Assembly: GCA_030428865.1 (NCBI GenBank)
Contig: JAUIEK010000003.1
Coordinates: 186,001 to 250,000, forward strand
Reading direction: 5' to 3'
From: Bacteroidia bacterium
GTDB lineage: Bacteria; Bacteroidota; Bacteroidia; Flavobacteriales; Flavobacteriaceae
Length of the DNA stretch: 64,000 bases
The notes beneath the pieces were generated by a model. That model did no database searches. It was not told the origin of the DNA and saw only the letters and a list, made by a program, of their open reading frames with translations. Both the position numbers and the translations under genes were made by a program. This document shows, piece by piece, positions 36,790-44,446 of this stretch (position 1 is its first letter; every line of letters begins with the position of its first letter).

Positions 36790-37254
36790 CTAAGACATTT
36801 TTGTTTGAGGTTTCTTAAAGTACCTTAAAGGAACAAACAACATTCCAAAGCACTCACCATCATATTTTCCTAATTTTTTGTGATGGATTTTATGGGCTTT
36901 TCGCAATCCTAAAAGGTATCTGTTTTTTGTGTGTTTAAACCACTTAAATCGCTGGTGAATGAGTACATCGTGAACCAAAAAATAAGCAATTCCGTACAAC
37001 ATAATTCCAAATCCGATGGCAGCTAAATAATGCATTTCTTGTAAAAAGCCTCTGTATATTAGCAGGAAACTAGGAACAGCAAAAATGACAAAAAACAAAT
37101 CGTTTTTTTCAAAAATATTTTGGTATCTAGGTTGATGGTGATCTTCATGCAAATACCATAAAAACCCATGCATTACATATTTATGAGTACACCATGTAAC
37201 GGCTTCCATTATAACAAAAGTGCTAAAGGTTATAAGTAATAATGACACAAGCAT
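36790..37254 (-). CDS. crtZ: Beta-carotene hydroxylase
   Basis: This is a 154-aa membrane di-iron hydroxylase of the fatty-acid hydroxylase superfamily. Four TM stretches carry the histidine clusters HKYVMHG, HEDHH, HDVLIHQRF and HKIHHKK. It adds 3-hydroxyl groups to beta-carotene to give zeaxanthin. The gene starts 2 nt downstream of crtB and is followed 6 nt later by crtY, so the genes are co-transcribed. Confidence 0.94.
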   Translation of the reverse strand: MLVSLLLITFSTFVIMEAVTWCTHKYVMHGFLWYLHEDHHQPRYQNIFEKNDLFFVIFAVPSFLLIYRGFLQEMHYLAAIGFGIMLYGIAYFLVHDVLIHQRFKWFKHTKNRYLLGLRKAHKIHHKKLGKYDGECFGMLFVPLRYFKKPQTKMS

Positions 37255-37256
37255 TA

Positions 37257-38099
37257 TTAAATCATATTTAATTTATACTTTACATAACTTCTTGCCAATA
37301 AATTTAACTTCATTGGGTCAGAAATGCGAACTCTGGTTTCAATAATTTTAGAAAAAGGTACTTCACTTAGCTTTTTTAATAATCTGCGATAATACCTATA
37401 AGCAATGTATACTCCAAATTTAGCTTCAACAGGTAACTTTAAGATTCCATTACCATATGCATAATCAAAGTCCTCTTCAATTTCTTTTATAATAACCCAC
37501 TTAGATTTAGCATCTAATGATTTTAGATTCACATTCGGAAAATACGATCTATTTAACACCTCAAAATCTGCTTTTAAATCTCTTAAAAAATTTACTTTTT
37601 GAAAAGCTGATCCTAAGCGCATTGCTGCATTTTTTAATTCATTATACTTTGCCTCATCTCCGTTTACAAAAACCTTTAAACACATTAATCCTACTACATC
37701 TGCAGAACCATAAATATAATCTTTATACTCTTCTTTTGTTTTATAGGTAGTTTTGTATAAATCCGTTCGCATGCTCTTTAAAAAAGCAGCAACAAGATCA
37801 TCTGTTATGTTATATTGTTTAACTGTCGTTTGAAAAGCATTTAAAATAGGGTTTAGGCTAATGCCACTTTTCAGTGATTTGTAATAATTAGCTTCAAAAT
37901 CATCCAACAACTCTTCTTTATTATAATCATGAAAAGAATCTACAATTTCATCTGCTAAACGAACAAAACCATAAATATTATAGATTGCAGAGCGTATTGT
38001 AGGAGATAACATTTTTACAGCTAAAGAGAAAGAAGTACTATACTTTTCTGTGACTAACTTACTGCACGCATAGCTGGCTTGATCAAATAGTTGTTTCAT
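37257..38099 (-). CDS. crtB: Phytoene synthase
   Basis: This is a 280-aa squalene/phytoene synthase-type enzyme that condenses two geranylgeranyl diphosphates. The first Asp-rich motif is RLADEIVDSFHD at about 47-58 and the second is NFLRDLKADFEVLNRSYF. Conserved YGSADVVGLMC lies between them. It is soluble or membrane-peripheral. Its start overlaps the crtI stop by 4 nt (ATGA-type), consistent with translational coupling. Confidence 0.95.
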   Translation of the reverse strand: MKQLFDQASYACSKLVTEKYSTSFSLAVKMLSPTIRSAIYNIYGFVRLADEIVDSFHDYNKEELLDDFEANYYKSLKSGISLNPILNAFQTTVKQYNITDDLVAAFLKSMRTDLYKTTYKTKEEYKDYIYGSADVVGLMCLKVFVNGDEAKYNELKNAAMRLGSAFQKVNFLRDLKADFEVLNRSYFPNVNLKSLDAKSKWVIIKEIEEDFDYAYGNGILKLPVEAKFGVYIAYRYYRRLLKKLSEVPFSKIIETRVRISDPMKLNLLARSYVKYKLNMI

Positions 38100-39565
38100 G
38101 CTTTAATTTTATTTTTTTGAATAAGTTCTGATGCAATCTTTCCAGAAATCAACGAAGGAGGTACTCCCGGACCTGGCACTGTGAGCTGACCTGTAAAATA
38201 TAAATTCTCCACTTTTTTACTTTTAATTTTAGGTCTTAAAAAAGCTGTTTGCAACAACGTATTAGCCATGCCGTAAGCGTTTCCTTTGTATGAATTGTAC
38301 TCTTTAACAAAATCATTTACACAAAACGACTCTTTAAATATAATGTTTTTTCTTACATCTTGCTGCGTAAGTTTTTCCAATCTACTGATAATCAAATTAA
38401 AATAATGTTCTCTAATTTCTGAAGTATCATCTATTCCAGGAGCTAGAGGAATTAGAAAAATTCCTGCTTCTTTCCCTTCTGGAGCACAAGATTGATCTGT
38501 TTTACTAGGAAAACTTGCATAAAACAGAGGATTCTCTGGCCAACTTGGATTATCGTATATCGTTTTAGCATGTACATCAAAATCCGTGTCAAAAAACAAT
38601 GTATGGTGCGTTACATTTTTAAGTGGTTTTTCAAATCCTACATAAAACAATAATGAAGAAGGAGCAAATGTTTTAGTATTCCAATACTTTTCTGAGTATT
38701 GTCTGTATTGCTGATCTAATAATGTTTCTGAATGATGATAATCTGCACCGCTTAAAACAAGATCTGTTTTCACTTCATTTCCATTAACTTGTAACCCTAC
38801 AACTTCACCTTCATCAATTTGAATTTTTTCTACATTAGCATTAGTTTGAAAAGACACTCCTAATTCCTCTGCTAAGCTTTTGATCGCCTCTACAACACTA
38901 TACATTCCTCCTTTTGGATGCCAAGTTCCTAAACCAAAATCAGCATAATTCATAAAATTGTAAAAAGCAGGTGTGTTGCTTGGTTTTGCCCCTAAAAATA
39001 AAACAGGAAATTCTAAAATAGCAATAAGCTTAGGGTTTTTAATTTTTCTCCTTACCTCTTTTCTGATTGTAGAAAAAAATTGAGAAATCTTCTTTATTGT
39101 TACAGGAGTTATTAATTCAAAAGGCGAAACTCCTGGTTTATATACCAGATTTTCTATAGCTGTTATATAATTTGCCTCAGCTGATTTTAAGAATGACTGT
39201 AAATGCTTAGAACTTCCTTTTTCTACCGATTCAAACATTTGGTAGATCTCCTCTATGTTTCCAGATATTGTTAAAGAATCATTTTTTCCAAAATAAACTT
39301 GATAGGCTGGGTTCAGTTTTTCTAACTCATAATAATCAGATGGTTTCTTACCAAAATCATTAAAAAACCGTTCAAAAACATCTGGCATCCAATACCATGT
39401 TGGTCCTATATCAAAGGTAAATCCTTCTTTTTTTAGCTGTCTTGCTCTGCCACCAACAGTTTTATTTTTCTCTAGCACTATTACATTAAAACCCGATTTA
39501 GCTAAATAGCAAGAAGCTGCAAGAGCAGAAAAACCCGAACCAATAACATGGATTGTTTTTTTCAT
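38096..39565 (-). CDS. crtI: Phytoene desaturase
   Basis: This is a 489-aa FAD-dependent desaturase that converts phytoene to lycopene. The N-terminal FAD-binding fold has IHVIGSGFSALAASCYLAKSG, followed by GGRARQLKKEGFTFDIGPTWYWMPDVF. The C-terminal bacterial CrtI signature is YFTGQLTVPGPGVPPSLISG. It is the first gene of the crtI-crtB-crtZ-crtY operon, with a candidate operator overlapping its promoter. Confidence 0.96.
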   Translation of the reverse strand: MKKTIHVIGSGFSALAASCYLAKSGFNVIVLEKNKTVGGRARQLKKEGFTFDIGPTWYWMPDVFERFFNDFGKKPSDYYELEKLNPAYQVYFGKNDSLTISGNIEEIYQMFESVEKGSSKHLQSFLKSAEANYITAIENLVYKPGVSPFELITPVTIKKISQFFSTIRKEVRRKIKNPKLIAILEFPVLFLGAKPSNTPAFYNFMNYADFGLGTWHPKGGMYSVVEAIKSLAEELGVSFQTNANVEKIQIDEGEVVGLQVNGNEVKTDLVLSGADYHHSETLLDQQYRQYSEKYWNTKTFAPSSLLFYVGFEKPLKNVTHHTLFFDTDFDVHAKTIYDNPSWPENPLFYASFPSKTDQSCAPEGKEAGIFLIPLAPGIDDTSEIREHYFNLIISRLEKLTQQDVRKNIIFKESFCVNDFVKEYNSYKGNAYGMANTLLQTAFLRPKIKSKKVENLYFTGQLTVPGPGVPPSLISGKIASELIQKNKIKA

Positions 39566-39575
39566 TTATTAATTT

Positions 39576-39605
39576 TGTTTAACAAATATATAAATATGTT
39601 AAACA
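39576..39605. promoter_or_regulatory. Candidate CarH-like operator at the crtI promoter
   Basis: TGTTTAACA (39576-39584) and TGTTAAACA (39597-39605) form a perfect 9-bp inverted repeat with a 12-bp spacer. The crtI -7 box TATATTTG overlaps the inner edge of one half-site, so a bound repressor would block transcription. Binding by the adjacent MerR-type regulator is inferred. Confidence 0.6.
39583..39590 (-). promoter_or_regulatory. -7 element for the crt operon
   Basis: On the minus strand TATATTTG matches TAnnTTTG, 17 nt before the crtI ATG and partly inside the inverted repeat. Confidence 0.6.
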
Positions 39606-39627
39606 TTTTTGAATTTTAATTTCAGAA

Positions 39628-40521
39628 TTATAGTTCTTTTAACAAATCTGATATTGACGGATATAAATTTATTCTAGATTGAAACTTACGATTTTTCATT
39701 CTCATAACTTTCCCTCCAATCGCTACAAAATGATGTTCTGTTTCTTTTAAAATTGTGTCAACCTCATCAAAATAACTTTCTAGTTTTTCTTCATAAGGCA
39801 TAACTGTCATACAAGTTATAAAACATATTTTTTTATTACTTTGAAAAAAGGAAATTAAATTGTCTAAAGGCAAGCTTTGACCCAAATAAATTGTTTGATT
39901 TTCTCTTAGTGTTAATTCGTAATTTAGGTATAACAACCCTAGCTCATGTATTTCATTTTCAGGAAGAAACAACACATAAATCTTATCTGTATTTGTTGTT
40001 GAGAATTGAAGTTTTTCTATATTAACTTGAATTTTTTGAACTATTAAGTTTGATATAAAATGCTCATGAGCTGGTTGTAAAGTATCCGTTTGCCACAATA
40101 AACCAATATGCTTTAAAAAGGGCATAAATACTTCTTTAAAAATTTCTCTAAATGTCTTTTTCTGTAATAATCTATTATAGGTATCATTAAAGAGGTTTTT
40201 ATCAAATTGAAACATTGCCATTTTGAGCGTATTAATGGCTTCGTCTTTTACTGCTTTTTTAAGCGTCAACTCTCTTGAATTAATAATAATAGCTTCATCA
40301 GACATCTTTGCTATTTTCGAAATTTTGTAGTTGTTATTGTTTAACAACACAACATTAAGAAGTTTTTGAAGGCTTTGAATTGAATAATAACGAATGTTTG
40401 TATTGGTTCTTTTGGGCGATAATAGATTGTACCTTTTCTCCCAAATACGTATTGTATGGGCTTTTACTCCTGAGATGTTCTCAAGATCTTTTATAGTAAA
40501 GTTGCTTTTTATATTGTTCAA
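39628..40521 (-). CDS. CarH/LitR-like MerR regulator with B12-binding domains
   Basis: This is a 297-aa regulator. The MerR-type winged helix (about 8-75) has HTIRIWEKRYNLLSP. The cap domain carries the Wx9EH motif (Trp143, Glu153, His154), and the cobalamin-binding domain has EIHELG with lower-ligand His192. In CarH, adenosylcobalamin drives tetramers that repress carotenoid genes in the dark, and light breaks them. The residue after Trp143 is Gln; in Thermus CarH this position is the His that caps cobalt after illumination. The regulator sits 62 nt upstream of crtI, same strand. TTTGTTTAA-like half-sites also occur upstream of its own start. Confidence 0.85.
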   Translation of the reverse strand: MNNIKSNFTIKDLENISGVKAHTIRIWEKRYNLLSPKRTNTNIRYYSIQSLQKLLNVVLLNNNNYKISKIAKMSDEAIIINSRELTLKKAVKDEAINTLKMAMFQFDKNLFNDTYNRLLQKKTFREIFKEVFMPFLKHIGLLWQTDTLQPAHEHFISNLIVQKIQVNIEKLQFSTTNTDKIYVLFLPENEIHELGLLYLNYELTLRENQTIYLGQSLPLDNLISFFQSNKKICFITCMTVMPYEEKLESYFDEVDTILKETEHHFVAIGGKVMRMKNRKFQSRINLYPSISDLLKEL

Positions 40522-40640
40522 TACAAGCTAATTTTGCTTAAACAAATTTACATTAAAATCAAAAAAGTAAACAATACGTTTTTATTGTGTAACGTTTTGC
40601 TACTTTTAACTACTTATTTAAGAAACCAATCGTTTTTAAT

Positions 40641-41138
40641 TTGAATAAAGATCTAGAAAAAGATTTTTTAGAAGATTTTGAAAAGAATCAAAATATTGTG
40701 CATAAGGTTTGTAGAATTTACACAAATAATCTTGATGCTCACAACGATTTGTTTCAAGAAATTACAATTCAACTCTGGAAAAACTATGCTAAGTTTAGAG
40801 GAGACTCTAAGTTTAGTACTTGGATGTACAGAGTAGCTTTAAACACAGCCATATCACTTTATAGAAAATCTACAAGAAGAGTAAAAACTCAAGATATAGA
40901 TGAAGTGAATTTTAAAATTGCTGCAAAAGAATATGATGATACTGAAGAACAGCAACTTAAAGCTCTATATAATGCAATTAAAACATTAAACGACATTGAA
41001 AAAGCATTGGTTTTTCTGTATTTAGAAGATAAATCTTACAGAGAAATTTCTGAAACGCTAGGTATAAGCGAGGTGAATGCACGTGTAAAAATGAATCGTA
41101 CAAAGGATAAATTAAAAACCATTTTAAACCCAGAATAA
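40641..41138 (+). CDS. ECF RNA polymerase sigma factor
   Basis: This is a 165-aa sigma-70 family factor with a TTG start. Region 2 has DLFQEITIQLWKNY and FSTWMYRVALNTAI, and region 4 has IEKALVFLYLEDKSYREISETLGIS. It is translated just upstream (12 nt) of a membrane protein that is likely its regulator. The stimulus and target promoters are unknown. It is divergent from the CarH-like gene, so the two share a 119-nt regulatory region. Confidence 0.93.
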   Translation: MNKDLEKDFLEDFEKNQNIVHKVCRIYTNNLDAHNDLFQEITIQLWKNYAKFRGDSKFSTWMYRVALNTAISLYRKSTRRVKTQDIDEVNFKIAAKEYDDTEEQQLKALYNAIKTLNDIEKALVFLYLEDKSYREISETLGISEVNARVKMNRTKDKLKTILNPE

Positions 41139-41150
41139 AAGCGGGATGTT

Positions 41151-41795
41151 ATGGATTTAGAACAATATAAAAAAGCCTGGAAAAATCAGGAAGAACAAGG
41201 GCAAAAAATAACTGCTAAAGATATTCTTAGCATGACACAGTCTAAATCTTCCTCTATTATAAAGTGGATTTTTATAATCGGAATTATAGAGTTTACTTTT
41301 TGGTTAGGTTTAAATTACCTATTTACTCTAAATGGTGTGTTTGAGCCGTATAGAAAGCTTGGTTTAATTAGTATTATGAACGCTACTAATTACCTCCATT
41401 ATGCTATTGTAATATTGTTCTTAATTGTTTTTTACAAAAACTACTCTTCTATTTCTGTAATTGATGACACAAAAACGTTAATGAAGAAGATTCTAAGAAC
41501 ACGCAGAACTGTTAAATGGTATGTATACTATAATTTAGCAAGTGTTGTAATTGCTTCAATTATCATAAACGTACTTATTTTTTCTACTCCTAATGCTGTC
41601 GAAACAATTTACCATATAAATTCTTCTAACGGTATTTCTCCCCAAAAAGTAATAACCATTGCCATAATTGCTCAAGCAATTGTTTTATTACTAATGGTTC
41701 TGTTTTTAGGATTATTTTACTATTTGCTGTATGGAATTCTTCTTAAAAAGCTAAATCGAAATTATAAGGAATTAACAAAACTAGAGAGTTCATAA
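41151..41795 (+). CDS. Membrane partner of the ECF sigma factor
   Basis: This 214-aa protein begins with a short soluble segment (MDLEQYKKAWKNQEEQ) followed by four hydrophobic segments at about 40-60, 78-100, 130-155 and 175-200. I recognise no named domain. The position directly after an ECF sigma gene and the N-terminal soluble helix suggest an anti-sigma-type membrane protein. That is inference. Its stop overlaps the convergent aldolase gene by 6 nt. Confidence 0.75.
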   Translation: MDLEQYKKAWKNQEEQGQKITAKDILSMTQSKSSSIIKWIFIIGIIEFTFWLGLNYLFTLNGVFEPYRKLGLISIMNATNYLHYAIVILFLIVFYKNYSSISVIDDTKTLMKKILRTRRTVKWYVYYNLASVVIASIIINVLIFSTPNAVETIYHINSSNGISPQKVITIAIIAQAIVLLLMVLFLGLFYYLLYGILLKKLNRNYKELTKLESS

Positions 41796-42815
41796 TTTAA
41801 TCTTTTTAAGTTCGGCTAACAATTTATCTAGCATTTCGCCTGTAAAATCTAAATGTATTACAATTCTTATTTTGCCTTCTCCCATAGACGTTAAAAAAAT
41901 ACCTTTATCAATCATTTTTTTTATAAAAACACTAGAATCTAAGTCATCAGAAACATAGAAGATAATGATATTAGTTTCTACTGGTTCAACCTTCTTTATA
42001 TATGGAAGAGATGATAGAACATCTTCTATCATTCTTGCTTTTCTATGATCTTCTTTTAAGCGATCTACATGATTATCTAATGCATATATTCCTGCTGCTG
42101 CTAGAATCCCTACTTGTCGCATAGCTCCACCAAAAAGTTTTCTGATTCTAAAAGCTTTTTCAATATGCTTTTTACTTCCAACAAGCACAGAACCAACAGG
42201 AGCTCCTAAGCCTTTAGATAAACAAATAGAAATCGTATCAAATAACTCTCCATATTGCTCTGGCGTTTCACTTTTTTCAACAAGTGCATTAAACAATCTA
42301 GCACCATCTAAGTGATATTGTAAGTTGTTTTTTTGGCATACTTCTTTTATCCGAATAAGCTCATCAAAATTCCAACAAGCACCTCCTCCTTTATTTGTTG
42401 TATTCTCTATACAAACTAAACGAGAATACGGAACATGAATGTCTGCCCTACCCGCAACAGCTTCTTTTAAATTATTCGCTGTAAACATTCCTCTCTCTCC
42501 ATCTATCAACTTGCAAGTTACTCCAGAATTAAATGCAGCTCCTCCTCCTTCGTAATTGTACACATGAGCCCATTTGTCACAAAAAATTCGATCTCCGGGT
42601 TGTGTGTGTAGTTTAATAGCAGTTTGATTTGCCATAGTTCCCGAAGGAAAAAATAATGCAGCTTCCATACCAAACATATTCGCCACTTTTTGTTGCAACT
42701 TATTTACAGTTGGATCATCATTAAACACATCATCTCCTACTTCTGCAGTCATCATTACTTCTAACATTTCTTTAGTAGGCTTAGTAACTGTATCGCTTAT
42801 TAAATTGATTTCCAT
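41790..42815 (-). CDS. Threonine aldolase family PLP enzyme
   Basis: This 341-aa fold-type I enzyme is of the beta-eliminating lyase/threonine aldolase group. It begins MEINLISDTVTKPT, with FPSGTMANQTAIK at about residue 56, HLDGARLFNA at about 168, and the PLP-lysine in SICLSKGLGAPVGS. It should cleave L-threonine or L-allo-threonine to glycine and acetaldehyde. The stereochemical preference cannot be told from sequence. It diverges from prfB. Confidence 0.93.
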   Translation of the reverse strand: MEINLISDTVTKPTKEMLEVMMTAEVGDDVFNDDPTVNKLQQKVANMFGMEAALFFPSGTMANQTAIKLHTQPGDRIFCDKWAHVYNYEGGGAAFNSGVTCKLIDGERGMFTANNLKEAVAGRADIHVPYSRLVCIENTTNKGGGACWNFDELIRIKEVCQKNNLQYHLDGARLFNALVEKSETPEQYGELFDTISICLSKGLGAPVGSVLVGSKKHIEKAFRIRKLFGGAMRQVGILAAAGIYALDNHVDRLKEDHRKARMIEDVLSSLPYIKKVEPVETNIIIFYVSDDLDSSVFIKKMIDKGIFLTSMGEGKIRIVIHLDFTGEMLDKLLAELKKIKL

Positions 42816-42888
42816 ATGTTATACTGCTTATTATTTTAATTACATTATTGTCATTGCTAAACTAATAATACTTTCGCATTATTTAGAT

Positions 42889-42896
42889 TATTTTTG
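42889..42896 (+). promoter_or_regulatory. -7 element for prfB
   Basis: TATTTTTG matches TAnnTTTG and lies only 8 nt before the ATG, so the prfB leader would be very short. Confidence 0.5.
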
Positions 42897-42904
42897 CAAC
42901 AACT

Positions 42905-43999
42905 ATGGTAACACAAGATCAAATTAAAGATGTATCAAATCGCATTGCGAAGTTAAAATCATACTTAGAAATTGATAAAAAGCTTATTGAAATAACAAAT
43001 GAAGAAGAGAAAACAGCAAACCCTGACTTTTGGAACAATCCAAAAGAAGCTGAAATTGTTATGCGTTCTCTTCGTTTTAAGAAAAAGTGGGTAGAAGATT
43101 ATAATAAAGCTGTAAACCTGACTGAAGAGCTTCAGGTTTTATATGAGTTTTTTAAAGAAGGAGATGCGCCCGAAGCAGAACTTACAGAACAGTTTGAAAA
43201 AACAATCACGTTTTTAGAAGATGTTGAGTTTAAAAACATGCTTTCTGAAGAAGGAGATGATTTAAGTGCTGTTATGCAAATTACTGCTGGAGCTGGAGGA
43301 ACAGAAAGCTGTGATTGGGCAGAGATGCTAATTAGAATGTATACCATGTGGGCAGAAAAACAAGGGTTTAAGGTAAAAACACTTAATTATCAAGAAGGAG
43401 ATGTGGCTGGTATAAAAACTGCTACTTTAGAAATTGATGGTGATTATGCGTTTGGTTGGTTAAAAGGCGAAAATGGTGTGCACCGATTGGTTCGAATTTC
43501 TCCGTTTGATAGCAATGCAAAAAGGCACACTTCCTTTGCTTCTGTATATGTATATCCTGTAGCAGATGATTCTATCGAGGTAGAAATAAATCCTGCTGAT
43601 ATTGAAATTACAACAGCACGATCTAGTGGAGCTGGAGGACAAAATGTTAACAAAGTAGAAACTAAAGTACAACTAACTCACAAACCAACCGGAATCCAAA
43701 TATCTTGTTCTAATTCGAGATCGCAACATGATAACAGAGCAACTGCTTTACAAATGTTAAAATCTCAACTGTATGAAATTGAATTAAAAAAACGACAAGA
43801 GGCGAGAGATGATATTGAAGCAAACAAGTTGAAAAATGAATGGGGAAGCCAAATAAGAAACTACGTGATGCATCCTTATAAGTTAGTAAAAGATGTACGA
43901 ACTTCTTTTGAAACAGGGAATGTAGATGCCGTAATGGATGGTAATATTAACGGGTTTTTAAAATCTTATTTAATGATTAACGGACAAAAAGAATCATGA
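42905..43999 (+). CDS. prfB: Peptide chain release factor 2
   Basis: This is a 364-aa class I release factor. The SPF tripeptide for UGA/UAA recognition lies in [16 protein letters not shown], and the peptidyl-hydrolysis GGQ motif in [14 protein letters not shown]. The frame is continuous from ATG: the region that carries the in-frame TGA frameshift in E. coli prfB (after SYL at about residue 21) reads TAC TTA GAA here. Autoregulation by +1 frameshifting is therefore absent. arsC overlaps its last 4 nt. Confidence 0.96.
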   Translation: MVTQDQIKDVSNRIAKLKSYLEIDKKLIEITNEEEKTANPDFWNNPKEAEIVMRSLRFKKKWVEDYNKAVNLTEELQVLYEFFKEGDAPEAELTEQFEKTITFLEDVEFKNMLSEEGDDLSAVMQITAGAGGTESCDWAEMLIRMYTMWAEKQGFKVKTLNYQEGDVAGIKTATLEIDGDYAFGWLKGENGVHRLVRISPFDSNAKRHTSFASVYVYPVADDSIEVEINPADIEITTARSSGAGGQNVNKVETKVQLTHKPTGIQISCSNSRSQHDNRATALQMLKSQLYEIELKKRQEARDDIEANKLKNEWGSQIRNYVMHPYKLVKDVRTSFETGNVDAVMDGNINGFLKSYLMINGQKES

Positions 44000-44337
44000 T
44001 TAAAATATACCACAACCCTAGATGTAGTAAATCAAGAGAAGGTGTTCAAATTCTTGAAAACGCACAAATAGATTTCGAAGTGATTGAATATTTGAAACAT
44101 CCACTCACATATGAAGAACTTTCTGGTATTATTGAACTATTAAAAATTCATCCTGAAGAATTAATTCGCAAAAATGAAACTATTTGGAAAGAAGATTTTA
44201 AAGGAAAAAACCTTTCTGATAAAGAACTCATCCAAACAATGGTTGATAATCCTAAATTAATTGAAAGACCTATTGTGATTAACAATCATAAAGCTATTAT
44301 CGGACGACCGCCAGAAAATATTAAATCAATTCTTTGA
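43996..44337 (+). CDS. arsC: ArsC/Spx-type arsenate reductase
   Basis: This is a 113-aa glutaredoxin-coupled ArsC-family protein. The active-site Cys10 is in [13 protein letters not shown], and the C-terminal motif is [18 protein letters not shown]. It reduces arsenate to arsenite in family members. No ars transporter or arsR is nearby, so a YffB-like or general role is also possible. The start overlaps the prfB stop (ATGA). Confidence 0.88.
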   Translation: MIKIYHNPRCSKSREGVQILENAQIDFEVIEYLKHPLTYEELSGIIELLKIHPEELIRKNETIWKEDFKGKNLSDKELIQTMVDNPKLIERPIVINNHKAIIGRPPENIKSIL

Positions 44338-44446
44338 TTATTAATCTTATTAACCAATCTGTTTTTTGTTTAACATTTAATTAACAAGCATTGATTAAAC
44401 TTCATAAGACATTTGTTGTCCAATTAGAATAATCAAAGAAACTCTC

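Noticed and set aside
40538..40575. Further operator half-sites upstream of the CarH-like gene
   Set aside because: The half-sites are imperfect and not arranged as a clear dyad, so they are mentioned as support only and not listed as a feature.
43996..44337. Arsenic resistance operon
   Set aside because: arsC stands alone after prfB, with no arsR, arsB or acr3 gene nearby.
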